Shown here piece by piece: positions 16,312-26,914 of a stretch of 64,000 bases of DNA (the stretch's first letter is position 1; each line of letters starts with the position of its first letter). Below the pieces are notes generated by a model, which worked only from the letters and a program-made list of their open reading frames with translations, had not been told where the DNA came from and did no database searches. This DNA comes from Halorussus halophilus (GTDB lineage Archaea > Halobacteriota > Halobacteria > Halobacteriales > Haladaptataceae). The DNA lies in contig NZ_CP044525.1 of assembly GCF_008831545.1 (NCBI RefSeq), positions 62,001-126,000 of the forward strand. The letters run 5' to 3'. Position numbers and translations under genes: made by a program.

Positions 16312-16416
16312 AAGTCACCATTCGAAATTCTACCGCAATTACTAGCCCAGACAGAAGGTAGTGTGGCTTCACACTACTTTTTTGACGAAGGAGTTCTATC
16401 TTCTGACTATGAGTAG
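16234..16416 (+). pseudogene. Truncated SWIM gene copy
   Basis: The first 26 codons (MTTPLARLNTTNRVRKRPQY and a few more) match the SWIM protein at 13876. Beyond 16311 the frame continues as unrelated sequence to 16416, overlapping the AbrB start by 8 bases. No SWIM motif is left. Confidence 0.65.
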
Positions 16417-16660
16417 TGACCGTATCGACGCCGAGAGCAAGGTGTCGGGCAACCAAGCGAACATTCCTGCTCGAATCCGTCGAGAACTCGGCATCGACGA
16501 CGGCGACCAGCTCCGTTGGCACATCGAAGACGACGGTAGTATTCGAGTGCACGTCATTCAACAACGGACAGGAACCTTCAGTGACTTCGACGGCTATGAC
16601 GGAGACACACAAACAGACGTCACTACCGAGCACGACGCGTGGGGCGTCGATACCAAATAA
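16409..16660 (+). CDS. AbrB/VapB-type antitoxin
   Basis: An 83-residue protein with a swapped-hairpin AbrB N-terminal domain: IDAESKVSGNQANIPARIRR, ELGIDDGDQLRWHIEDDG, SIRVHVIQ. The C-terminal tail is acidic and would wrap the toxin. It ends directly before the VapC start (TAA then ATG). Since VapC is cut by an IS, the antitoxin is left without its partner here. Confidence 0.8.
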   Translation: MSSDRIDAESKVSGNQANIPARIRRELGIDDGDQLRWHIEDDGSIRVHVIQQRTGTFSDFDGYDGDTQTDVTTEHDAWGVDTK

Positions 16661-16863
<203 letters not shown>

Positions 16864-16927
16864 GACGATGGCATAGACGGGGTTCCAACGCAATCTATAA
16901 GCTAGCCAGCCATGATAGTATGCATAG

Positions 16928-18672
<1,745 letters not shown>

Positions 18673-18680
18673 GGATGTCA

Positions 18681-19451
18681 ATGCGACACAAAGGAACGTC
18701 GCTCGCGGACTCGCTTCCTGCGTTCCAGGCGAATCCAGCACTGATCTACGACGGCATCTCACCACAGTCCGGACGGCGGGTCAACCGGGAGTGGGCTCTC
18801 CCACTGAAACCGTTCGGCGCCATCGCGCCGATGTTCGACCAACTCGGCGAAGTCGGACAGGACCTCTACGGCGCAGGTGCGTACCCCGAGATGGCGCGAA
18901 TCCAATACCATCCACTCGGGGACGAGGCCGTCCTCTACGTTGACGGACCCACCATTGTAGAACGTGAAAATGCACACACGTGGCGTGTCGAACCCCTCGG
19001 CCACCAGACGACCTATGACGCACACCTCGAGGGAGAGACCGACACCCTCATCGACTTCGCCATACTGCCAGCGGACGAGAGTGACGCGGTGGCACTCACC
19101 TACGACACGGATACCGACTGCTATCGGTGTGAGCTCGCTGCTGACAACGAGTACGAGATAACACGAAGGGTCCCCAAGCGTGCGATAATCGTCGAGGACT
19201 TTCAGGTGACTCCGGAGTCTATCAGCGTTGGCGAAACCGCAACTGTCTCGATGACGGTCAAGAACACGTCCGCGCTGGCAGGCACCCACGAAGTTTCGCT
19301 CACCGTCGGCAGGGCGTCGTTCACTCAGTCAGTCACGCTCAATTCCCATAGCTCACAGGACGTGCGCTTCGAGGTCTCGCCTGAGACGCCGGGAACATAC
19401 AATGTCACTATCGCCCACGAAAATCGGGCACTGCACGTCGAGGACTCCTGA
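18681..19451 (+). CDS. Protein with C-terminal CARDB-like domain
   Basis: A 256-residue protein from ATG 18681, the first codon after the IS end. The N-terminal 160 residues are unknown. Residues about 170-256 are Ig-like: FQVTPESISVGETATVSMTV, KNTSALAGTHEVSLTVG, and SSQDVRFEVSPETPGTYNVT, the CARDB pattern of surface or secreted proteins. No signal peptide or membrane anchor is seen, so the true 5' end may have been removed by the IS or its adjacent deletion. Confidence 0.6.
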   Translation: MRHKGTSLADSLPAFQANPALIYDGISPQSGRRVNREWALPLKPFGAIAPMFDQLGEVGQDLYGAGAYPEMARIQYHPLGDEAVLYVDGPTIVERENAHTWRVEPLGHQTTYDAHLEGETDTLIDFAILPADESDAVALTYDTDTDCYRCELAADNEYEITRRVPKRAIIVEDFQVTPESISVGETATVSMTVKNTSALAGTHEVSLTVGRASFTQSVTLNSHSSQDVRFEVSPETPGTYNVTIAHENRALHVEDS

Positions 19452-20225
19452 GCTCGATTTCCAAGCAGCGTTTCTGACAGTGCCTGCTCGTGCTCCATCT
19501 GTGGCCGTACAGTAGCGTACCTTGTGCTGCCAGCCCCTTACCCGAACCAGCAAGTAGGATCGTCCCATTCCCTCCCGGAAATCCGGATGGATACGGTTGC
19601 GCTTGCACGAACTTCGTTCGGTGTTATACGTAACGCACGCCCGCGCTCCGCCACACATTCCGGGTATTTGACCGCACTCTCTGAGCGCCAGTGGGTTAGT
19701 CAGTCGGTTCCTGCCTGCGCAGAACACGCCTCGCTGTCTCAGGGGCGATGCCGTTCGGCTGAATCTGCGTATCGGAGGTGTTTTGTACCGATGAAAGAAT
19801 TCGCTACGTAGACGGCACGGTTGGCAGCGTCCTTTCAACCCGCGTGGTTTCCACGTGTGGTTCCCGCTGTCTACCTACCCCGTCTATTCAATAACCACGA
19901 GCGACAGCTATTACGATATCCAGAAGACGCTACGCTACTCTACCAGCGTTTCCCCCAGTGCTTACAACAACAGGTCAAAGCAGCCGATTCTCCGCAATTT
20001 AAGCAGTCACCCATCTATCGAGTGTAGTCACCGTTGGAGCAATAGGTACGAATCAAGCTTTTTCCGGCAGCTGCCCAGATAATAAGAAGTGTAGTACTGG
20101 GAGTCAGGGACAGCCGGAACATACCTGGTGTTGACGACGGCGTCAGAATGTCAGTACCTGCGCCCCGACCCAAGTAACGCTGAATGGTGAGGATAGCTGT
20201 GGTTCCACCGGAGCGTGCTGACGGT

Positions 20226-20278
20226 GTAAACTACCCCGTCCTACTCGCTCGCCTTTCGGCTCGCTTGTTGAGGGCGGG
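20226..20278 (-). repeat. IS1341-type right-end relic
   Basis: Read on the minus strand, CCCGCCCTCAA ... GAGTAGGACGGGG followed by TAGTTTAC matches the right end after the TnpB gene at 35904 (CCCCACCCTCAAGG ... GAGTAGGGTGGGG, TAGTTTAC). No tnpB remains next to it. Confidence 0.55.
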
Positions 20279-20396
20279 CCCTCCGCGCTACCGCAAGGTG
20301 AACCGCAGGCTCGGAAGTTGCTCTTCCCAGATTTGGAGTCCTCAAGAGCATCTTCCAGCTGATCAAATGGAAGAGACATTACTTCGACCTAGCATC

Positions 20397-20403
20397 TTTT
20401 ATA
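20397..20403 (+). promoter_or_regulatory. TATA-like box of the MNT/HEPN operon
   Basis: TTTTATA lies 23-29 bases before the GTG at 20426, the spacing of a leaderless haloarchaeal transcript. Confidence 0.45.
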
Positions 20404-20425
20404 CCTCGTTGCACAAAATCAGATA

Positions 20426-21115
20426 GTGTCCGAAAATACGAAACAAGGTATAAAGGTCTGCATCAGCACCACTCCTGACGACGATACAGATATCTTCCGA
20501 ATCAGTGCCGCGGACGACATCCTTCGACTGCTGGTTGACGCGAACGACACGGAATTCACGATTCCAGAACTAGTCGATGCAGTGGGAGTGACCCGTTCGA
20601 CAGTCTGGCGAGCTGTACAACTACTCGACCACCTCGACGTGGTGCGTATCCGCGACACCCCGCAGAGGAAGTACGTCTCGATTGACCCGGAACGTCTCCA
20701 GAAAGACGATCCAATACTCGCAATCGAACAGCCAGAGTTTCACGACCCCGTCAGAGCGTTTGTCGAAGAGGTTCGGTCTGCACTCGGTGAAGCAGACGAC
20801 GTCGAAACCGTCGTCGGTATCGTCCTGTTCGGAAGTGTCGCTCGCGGCGAAGCAGACCGGCAGAGCGACATCGACTTCTTCGTCGTCGTAGATGGCGATA
20901 GAACAACTGCCAGACGGTGCGTGACAGACGTGGTCAGCGAACTCCGTGAGCGTCGTTTCGACGGCGACCGATTCGACTTTGAGCCGTACGTCGAATCAGC
21001 AGAGAGCGCACGCCGGGCAGGAGCAAAGCTACGAGAAATCTTCGAGGAAGGAATTACCGTGTATGGAACTGAGCAACTGCAGTCGATTCGCAAGGAGGTT
21101 TTCGCCGATGAGTAG
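20426..21115 (+). CDS. HTH-fused MNT nucleotidyltransferase, antitoxin-like
   Basis: A 229-residue protein from GTG 20426. Residues about 30-85 are a winged HTH (IPELVDAVGVTRSTVWRAVQ, LLDHLDVVRI). Residues about 125-175 carry the MNT nucleotidyltransferase core: GIVLFGSVARGEADRQSDID with GSxxR and DxD. MntA-type proteins add AMP to the tyrosine of a HEPN toxin. The HTH would let it repress its own promoter. The next gene, a HEPN protein, overlaps its end by 8 bases. Confidence 0.85.
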   Translation: MSENTKQGIKVCISTTPDDDTDIFRISAADDILRLLVDANDTEFTIPELVDAVGVTRSTVWRAVQLLDHLDVVRIRDTPQRKYVSIDPERLQKDDPILAIEQPEFHDPVRAFVEEVRSALGEADDVETVVGIVLFGSVARGEADRQSDIDFFVVVDGDRTTARRCVTDVVSELRERRFDGDRFDFEPYVESAESARRAGAKLREIFEEGITVYGTEQLQSIRKEVFADE

Positions 21116-21596
21116 TTCGAAAATCGAGACGCTACTGGACGACGTACAAGCCGCCTTCGACCGGCGACCCGAAAACATCGAAACCGGACTGACCGTCGAA
21201 GATACCGCCCTCCTGCAACTGCGGAAGGCGTGCCGTCTACTGGCAGGTGCCGACGCACTCCGTGACGACGGCTACTACACGCTCGTCATCGAAGCGTCGT
21301 TTGTCGCAATCGAGCGGACGGTCGAGTTCCGACTCTTAGAGCGCGGGACTGCACAGTCCGACGCGCTTCCCGGAACCCATCCAGGCGTCTATCGTGAGGC
21401 CGCGTCGGCAGGTATCTTCTCCGAATCGGTTGCTAACGACCTCGCAGACTTGTGGCGCGAACACCGAGCGAAGACGTACTATCAGGACGGTCTCGCGGCA
21501 AGGAGCCGGGCAGAGAGAATGTACGAACTTGCGTCGGAGATACACTGGTTTGTCGTCGGTCGCTCGTCACAGGGACACGAGTGTATCTGTGAGTGA
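21108..21596 (+). CDS. HEPN-domain protein, toxin-like
   Basis: A 162-residue helical protein: [40 protein letters not shown], and [20 protein letters not shown]. This is the HEPN four-helix layout. The RNase motif R-x4-6-H is not clear; the corresponding place reads [10 protein letters not shown], with Tyr where His is usual. The tyrosine pair could be the AMP target of the MNT partner. RNase activity is therefore uncertain. Starts at ATG 21108. Confidence 0.75.
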   Translation: MSSSKIETLLDDVQAAFDRRPENIETGLTVEDTALLQLRKACRLLAGADALRDDGYYTLVIEASFVAIERTVEFRLLERGTAQSDALPGTHPGVYREAASAGIFSESVANDLADLWREHRAKTYYQDGLAARSRAERMYELASEIHWFVVGRSSQGHECICE

Positions 21597-21603
21597 GGGG
21601 ATC

Positions 21604-21819
21604 GTCGGACTCTGACCAGTGATGGTCGTCCCACTTGAAGCATACAGGACGTGCCATCGACCGTGTTACCGTTGTCTGCCGTTGACGAGACGCAGAGCGT
21701 CTCGTTCGCCAATCAGAACTTTCCGAGTTCTGATGACGTCTCAAGAACGTCTCTGACGCTGTGAGGTCTGCGTGCCCCTCGAATCCACCCGGACACGTCA
21801 GGGTGTCTTCGTGGCGAGC
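21604..21819 (-). pseudogene. TnpB C-terminal remnant
   Basis: The minus-strand frame reads [20 protein letters not shown] and SETFLRR, then after a divergent stretch [15 protein letters not shown]. This matches the C-terminus of the TnpB at 17356 ([20 protein letters not shown], ... [15 protein letters not shown]). One zinc-finger Cys is now Gly. Only about 70 codons remain. It marks the left border of the catabolic island. Confidence 0.8.
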
Positions 21820-21835
21820 AACGAGATAGAACACG

Positions 21836-22609
21836 CTATTGATCAGGCATAAAGTTGTGATCAATTTCTCCGCTGAACTCTTTGGCGACGAACTCATTGC
21901 GAAGCGTGCCGACCCCTTCGACTTCGACCTCGATAGTGTCTCCGTCGCTTATTGGGCCGACACCCGACGTGGTGCCCGTTGCAATTACGTCCCCTTGCTC
22001 GAGGGTAATTAGATTCGTAATCTCCGCTATCAATTCGGGAATAGAGAAAATGAGGTTATCTACAGTTGACTTCTGTTGGACCTCGCCGTTCTTCCGCAGT
22101 TCGATTGCGGCATCGTCGGGAACCCGATCGGATGACGCGACGACCGGGCCGATCGGGGCGGCGTTGTCGAACGACTTCCCGCGCACCCAGTTCTGTTCCT
22201 GACGCTGGTCGTCTCGATTCGAGAGGTCGTTGACGCAGGTGTACCCCGCGATGACGTCTTCGGCGTGGTCGGCCGAGACGTTCCGACACTGCTCGCCAAT
22301 GACGACGCCCAGTTCGGCCTCATGGTCGATGCGCTCTTTGTCCTCCGGGAGCGCAATCGTATCACCGTGGGCAGCCAGCGTATTCGGCGCTTTGAGGAAC
22401 AACAGCGGTCGCTCCGGGATCTCCGAATCGGTCTCCTCGGCGTGGTCTCTGTAGTTCAACCCGATACAGACGATCTTACTTGGATTGGTCGGCGGTAGTA
22501 TCCGTACCTCCTCGAGGTCGTACCGTCGATTCTCGAATACCACGTCCCCGTCCTCCCATTCTCCGAGACGTACCGAGCCTGCTGGGTCTCGGAATCGAAC
22601 TCGTTGCAT
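21836..22609 (-). CDS. FAH-family hydrolase/isomerase 1
   Basis: A 257-residue member of the fumarylacetoacetate hydrolase family. It shows [28 protein letters not shown], the metal-binding [22 protein letters not shown], and [10 protein letters not shown]. The family cleaves C-C bonds of acylpyruvates or isomerises 2-oxo-hept-ene-dioates in the cytosol with Mg2+ or Mn2+. ATG 22609 matches the start of its paralogue at 33046 (MKRVRFLDPAG versus [11 protein letters not shown]). The C-terminus is 15 residues longer than the paralogue's. Confidence 0.9.
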   Translation of the reverse strand: MQRVRFRDPAGSVRLGEWEDGDVVFENRRYDLEEVRILPPTNPSKIVCIGLNYRDHAEETDSEIPERPLLFLKAPNTLAAHGDTIALPEDKERIDHEAELGVVIGEQCRNVSADHAEDVIAGYTCVNDLSNRDDQRQEQNWVRGKSFDNAAPIGPVVASSDRVPDDAAIELRKNGEVQQKSTVDNLIFSIPELIAEITNLITLEQGDVIATGTTSGVGPISDGDTIEVEVEGVGTLRNEFVAKEFSGEIDHNFMPDQ

Positions 22610-22814
22610 GCTAACCATACGCACGGGTAATTCAGGTAAAAAGATTTGCCTACAGTTGCTGTTGAATGGGCGTTCACATTGCCTCGTCGGAAATTCAGCA
22701 TTTTCGAGCCGAGTTCGGGGTGGAACCGGCAATCGCACAACCTTGTGCGTGGTCGTGCGAACCTGAACACCACCCATCTGATGTTGATAAGGGCACCGCG
22801 CGAAAACGACCGGT

Positions 22815-24113
22815 TCAGTCGGTGTCGGCGACGGTCGGAGCCCTCTCGGAGTAGATCCTTTCGTTCAATAGCAACGCGATCGGAACGGCCGAAAGGAGGA
22901 CGACTCCGGCGAGCATGGCGAACGCAACGCGCAGGCTAAGGATTTCACCGATGTACCCAATGATCGGTGGTGAAATTGACGCCGCCACGAGCGCCCCGGT
23001 CCAGAGGTAGCCGAAGGTCCTCCCTTCGCGCTCGGGCGGGGTGATATCGCTCACCAACGCGTCTCGTGCCGGATTCTGGCTGAACAGACTCGCACCGAGA
23101 ACGACGAGGACGACGACCAGACCGACGGGCGAGAGTGCCAGCGTCGAGAGCGCCGTCAGCGCAACCGTCGCCACCAGGAGGTAGCCAATGACGATCTTCC
23201 GATGGTCGAACCGATCGGCAAGCACGCCGGTTCCCAGCTGCGCCAGCCCGGCGACTATCAGGAGTGACGAGTAGTAGAAACTAGCGGTTGATTCGGGCTC
23301 AAGCGTCGTACCGAACGCCGAAACCGTGAATCCGTATATCGACGTGACGAACTCGGGGAGGAAGACGGTGACGCCGTTGGCTGCCATTATCTGGACGGTG
23401 AAGTAGACGAAGATAACGATCATCGGATACCTGTATGCGCGGCCGTCATCGTCGCTCTGGGGTTTGGCAGAGGTTTCGGGATCGACGTCCACCGGTTCGG
23501 TCTCGAAGGCTCGGAGAACAACGAAGAGTGCAGCCGTGAACGCGACGGCGAGCGCACCGAACAAACCGAGGACAACGGTCCACGGCACGAAGACGAGCAG
23601 GACGCCGACCGCCGCCGGAGCCAATCCGTCGCCGAATTTAGACGCGCTCCCCCACATTCCGAGGACTCGCCCCTTGTTGGCCGCGTCCACGTTCACTGTG
23701 ATGAGGGGATACCCTGTCGGATGAACCGTACTCGAACCGAGGCCGGCAACAAGCATCGCCGCCAGCATCGTCACCAAGCGACTGTCCACGCCGTATCCAA
23801 GGACGGAAAAACTGAGACCGAGTGGAGTGATCGCCGGAATCGTGGCGAGAATCAGTACGCCGACTCCCATCACGCCTATGCCCACAGAGAGCAGATACCG
23901 CCGGTCGTACCTGTCGGAGAGGATTCCCATCGGTGCTTGCCCAAGCGCGGAACCGAACGTGTGGGCGCCGAGTATCAGGCCGAGTTTCCAGAGGGGGTAG
24001 CCGAACGCCGCCGCCCATATCGGAATCAGTGGGGGGAAGACTCGCTTCAAGAGATGGTCGACCCCGTGCACGCCGCTAACGACGAACGCGAACAGCCACT
24101 CACGGCGTTGCAT
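22815..24113 (-). CDS. MFS transporter
   Basis: A 432-residue membrane protein with about 12 predicted helices. The MFS loop 2-3 motif is visible as GILSDRYDRRYLLSVG, repeated in the second half as GVLADRFDHRKIVIGY. A central cytoplasmic loop (about 195-225) is acidic. The substrate cannot be told; being between FAH and aldo/keto reductase genes, it may move the organic acid used by this island. Starts at ATG 24113. Confidence 0.88.
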   Translation of the reverse strand: MQRREWLFAFVVSGVHGVDHLLKRVFPPLIPIWAAAFGYPLWKLGLILGAHTFGSALGQAPMGILSDRYDRRYLLSVGIGVMGVGVLILATIPAITPLGLSFSVLGYGVDSRLVTMLAAMLVAGLGSSTVHPTGYPLITVNVDAANKGRVLGMWGSASKFGDGLAPAAVGVLLVFVPWTVVLGLFGALAVAFTAALFVVLRAFETEPVDVDPETSAKPQSDDDGRAYRYPMIVIFVYFTVQIMAANGVTVFLPEFVTSIYGFTVSAFGTTLEPESTASFYYSSLLIVAGLAQLGTGVLADRFDHRKIVIGYLLVATVALTALSTLALSPVGLVVVLVVLGASLFSQNPARDALVSDITPPEREGRTFGYLWTGALVAASISPPIIGYIGEILSLRVAFAMLAGVVLLSAVPIALLLNERIYSERAPTVADTD

Positions 24114-24211
24114 CGTACAGTTGGTGTCGGTTTCGCCGGACCGAGGCCGAGATGATACGACCGGGTCGGACCCGTCCGGAGACGGGGCGGCACGACCGGG
24201 CCGGACGACAG

Positions 24212-25042
24212 TTACCAGTCCGGCGCATAGGGATTGTCGTACTGGCGTTTCTCGCGGTCGATCGAGTCGATTCTCGAGATGTCTTCGTCGTCGAGGCCGA
24301 GGTCAAGGTCGAGGTCGAGCGACTGCCAGTTGTCGCGGATGTGCTCTTCGCTCGTTGCCTTGGGGATGGCCGCGACGCCCTTCTCGCGCAGCCACGCGAG
24401 GCTGACCTGTGCTTCGCTCACGCCGTGTTTCTTTCCGATTTCGCGGAGTTCCGGAACCTCGAACACGCGGCCGTTACCGAGCGGGGCGTAGGCGACCAGT
24501 GCCATCCCGTGGCGGTCGCAGTACTCCCGGATTTCCTCCTGTTGGAGCAACGGGTGCATCTCGACCTGTACGGCCGAAATCGGCAGGTCGGAGACGTCAC
24601 GAGCTTCGTCGATTAGTTCGGGCGTCATGTTGCACACCCCAAGGTGGTCGAACGCGCCCTCCTCGTCGAGGCGGGCGCAGGCCTGAAATGTGTCCTCGGG
24701 GTCGTAGTCGCCACCCGGCCAGTGAACGCCGTAGAACAGGTCGACCGAGTCGACGTCGAGGCGGTCCAGGCAGGCCCGGCCGTTTTCGACGATGCTCTCG
24801 GTCGAGTAGTCGTCGGTGAACTTTGGGTGCAGGACTTTCGTGGCGAGAAAGACGTCCTCGCGCGGCACGCCGCCGGTCGCTATTCCCTCCCCGACCGCCT
24901 CCTCGTTACCGTACGCTTCCGCGGTGTCGAAGTGTCGGTACCCCACCTCCAAGGCAGTCCGTACGCTCTCGGCGCACTGGTCGGGATCGTCGTTTCGGTA
25001 CGTGCCGAGCCCGAGCGTCGGTATTTGCGGGCGTGTCGCCAT
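24212..25042 (-). CDS. Aldo/keto reductase
   Basis: A 276-residue NADP(H)-dependent oxidoreductase with a complete catalytic set: Asp in YRHFDTAEAYGNE, Tyr in the same helix, Lys in LATKVLHP, and His in LFYGVHWPGG. GVCNMTPELIDEA and the C-terminal AIPKATSEEHIRDN form the cofactor site. Full family length. It reduces an aldehyde or ketone, or runs in the oxidative direction, within the catabolic island. Confidence 0.9.
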   Translation of the reverse strand: MATRPQIPTLGLGTYRNDDPDQCAESVRTALEVGYRHFDTAEAYGNEEAVGEGIATGGVPREDVFLATKVLHPKFTDDYSTESIVENGRACLDRLDVDSVDLFYGVHWPGGDYDPEDTFQACARLDEEGAFDHLGVCNMTPELIDEARDVSDLPISAVQVEMHPLLQQEEIREYCDRHGMALVAYAPLGNGRVFEVPELREIGKKHGVSEAQVSLAWLREKGVAAIPKATSEEHIRDNWQSLDLDLDLGLDDEDISRIDSIDREKRQYDNPYAPDW

Positions 25043-25200
25043 GACCGTGGTAATAGATAACGATTAACAAAAGCGTTTCCCAGTCAGTGAAGTGACCGAC
25101 CGTGCCCGCGACGATTCGGGGCAATAGCCGTCTGACGGCTCGCCGTCCACAGCACTGCTCGCGATGGATTTATGCCTCTGCGGGCCGCCTATAATGTGGA

Positions 25201-25857
25201 ATGTCAACAAGCAACGCACTGTTCGCCGCGAACATCCTGACAGTCGTTGAAGGGGCGACAACGACAACCGAGGAGTTCGAGGACGCGGTGGGGGAGTACG
25301 GGGCCGAGTTCGAAGGATGCGACGCCGATGACCTAGTCTCCGCGGTTCGGCGCCGGATCGACGACGAGAGGGTGGTCGAGCAGTTCGCCGCACTCGGCTC
25401 GGCGGACTCCCGGACCGTCGCCGAACTGTGCGCACTTGCCGATCACATGGAGCCGGCGGCCGATGACGAATGGCTGCAGTTGCTCCCCCCGTTGCGGCTA
25501 TTCCGGGACGACGACGTCAGGGTCGAGGGTGCTCCCGAACCGTTCGTTCCGGTGCCAGCAACTCACCTTCCGCAGCTGACGCAGGTGTACTCGCCGTCGG
25601 TGGTCTACGCCTGGCTCGACGATTCGCGGAGCTGCGAGCTGGCCCGACGCGACCTCGAGAAGGTCTTCGAGGAGCCCCGGGGAGTGATGCCGTTCGCCGT
25701 GTACGGGCCGGCGTACAAGGAGTTCCTCGATGAGGAGTACAACCTTACCGCGGGCCCGGCGCTGTTGTTCATGCGCGAGGGGACGGTCGAGGCGCGACTG
25801 TACGGGGCCCACGGCACCACCACGATCGAGGCGGAACTGGAGCGCCACTGCGCATGA
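25201..25857 (+). CDS. Thioredoxin-fold-like haloarchaeal protein
   Basis: A 218-residue protein. The second half looks like a thioredoxin fold: SVVYAWLDDSRSCELARRDL, a middle strand MPFAVYGPAYKEFLD, a cis-Pro-like LTAGPALLFMREG, and VEARLYGAHG. The CxxC motif is missing; DSRSCEL has one Cys. The N-terminal half is helical and acidic. It is divergent from the aldo/keto reductase and precedes the ABC transporter operon. It has relatives beside haloarchaeal dipeptide transporters as far as I recall. Role unknown. Confidence 0.55.
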   Translation: MSTSNALFAANILTVVEGATTTTEEFEDAVGEYGAEFEGCDADDLVSAVRRRIDDERVVEQFAALGSADSRTVAELCALADHMEPAADDEWLQLLPPLRLFRDDDVRVEGAPEPFVPVPATHLPQLTQVYSPSVVYAWLDDSRSCELARRDLEKVFEEPRGVMPFAVYGPAYKEFLDEEYNLTAGPALLFMREGTVEARLYGAHGTTTIEAELERHCA

Positions 25858-25945
25858 CCCCCACCGCGAAACACCGGCGACTCACAGGGGAGCCAGGTCA
25901 ACGCCCGCTTAATCAAAATCTTTATGGCTATTGGAGTGTGTGAAC

Positions 25946-26014
25946 ATGTACCACATCATGACCGTCGATGGAGAGGGTGAATACGGGGTGCCGGTGTCGT
26001 GGGGGATCCGATGA
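25946..26014 (+). CDS. Possible 22-codon leader peptide of the ABC operon
   Basis: ATG 25946 opens a frame for MYHIMTVDGEGEYGVPVSWG and two more residues, ending with TGA at 26012-26014, which overlaps the permease ATG as ATGA. CTTTATGG 20-30 bases upstream may be the TATA box. The tight overlap suggests coupled translation. It could also be the last codons of a lost gene. Confidence 0.35.
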   Translation: MYHIMTVDGEGEYGVPVSWGIR

Positions 26015-26913
26015 GCGTCGCGGAACGGTTCGAAGCGTATCGGGAGAGCGACTTCGTAATCATCACCCGACGGACGCTCCGGAACCTCCTCTCAGAGCGA
26101 ATCACCAAGTTCGCGTTCGCAATTCTAGTCGGGATTCTGATTCTGGGCATCATCGGACCGATGATCGCCCCGTACCCATACAACGAGCAGCAGACGACCG
26201 CCGACGGGGAACTGATGCGATACGAATCGCCGTCGTTCGAGCACCCGCTCGGCACCAACGACCGGGGAGAGGACGTACTCTCCCGGCTTCTGATCGGCGC
26301 GCGGACGACGCTGATCACGGGACTGCTCGCGGGTGGGCTGATGATGACCGTCGGACTGGCCGTGGGGATGACCGCCGGCTACGTCGGGGGGAAGACCGAG
26401 AGCTTCCTCATGCGTTTGGTCGACTTCATGTACGGCATCCCGTTCATCCCGTTCGCAATCGTTCTCATCACGTTCTTCGGCGCGGGCTTCTACACCACGA
26501 TTGCGATTCTCGGTCTCGTCCTCTGGCGGTTCATCGCCCGAGTGATACGCTCGCAGGTGCTCCAGATCAAACAGCGGCCGTACATTATGGCCGCGCAAGC
26601 CTCGGGCGCGAGCACGACGTGGATAATGCGCAAGCACATCCTGCCGAACATCGCGAACATGGCCGCCCTGTTCTTCGCGATGGGGGTCGGACTGGCGATA
26701 CTCGAACAGGCCGGCCTCTCGTTCATCGGCGTGACCGACCCATTCACGCCCACATGGGGCATCATGATTCGCAACGCCAACCAGGCCGGACGGGTCGCGG
26801 ACGCGTGGTGGTGGTCGTTCCCGCCGGGCATCATGATAGCACTGACCGTCCTATCGCTGTACCTCCTCGGACGGGGCTACGAAGGCGGCAACGACGACGA
26901 GGTGGTGGTCTAA
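26011..26913 (+). CDS. dppC: Dipeptide-type ABC transporter permease DppC
   Basis: A 300-residue inner-membrane permease with six helices. An N-terminal cytoplasmic part is followed by helix one (FAFAILVGILILGIIGPMIA), an external loop with HPLGTNDRGEDVLSRL typical of DppC, and the coupling-helix EAA motif MAAQASGASTTWIMRKHILP. It pairs with the permease at 29144. ATG 26011 is preferred to GTG 25999. The order permease C, two ATPases, permease B, binding protein is unusual but complete. Confidence 0.92.
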   Translation: MSVAERFEAYRESDFVIITRRTLRNLLSERITKFAFAILVGILILGIIGPMIAPYPYNEQQTTADGELMRYESPSFEHPLGTNDRGEDVLSRLLIGARTTLITGLLAGGLMMTVGLAVGMTAGYVGGKTESFLMRLVDFMYGIPFIPFAIVLITFFGAGFYTTIAILGLVLWRFIARVIRSQVLQIKQRPYIMAAQASGASTTWIMRKHILPNIANMAALFFAMGVGLAILEQAGLSFIGVTDPFTPTWGIMIRNANQAGRVADAWWWSFPPGIMIALTVLSLYLLGRGYEGGNDDEVVV

Positions 26914-26914
26914 C

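Larger units (their letters stand above)
19452..20425. other. 974-base region with no supportable gene
   Basis: The longest frames (for example minus 19353-19838) are rich in Cys, Arg and Ser and do not look haloarchaeal. IS debris is present: 20226-20278 is a right-end hairpin on the minus strand. A TATA-like TTTTATA at 20397-20403 serves the gene at 20426. The rest is probably decayed mobile DNA. Confidence 0.5.

Noticed and set aside
19353-19838. 161-codon minus frame
   Set aside because: It is rich in Cys and Arg, overlaps the CARDB-like gene, and shows no recognised motif.
23464-23724. Plus-strand frames across the MFS and aldo/keto reductase genes
   Set aside because: GC-rich genes produce open antisense frames; the minus-strand proteins have full family motifs.
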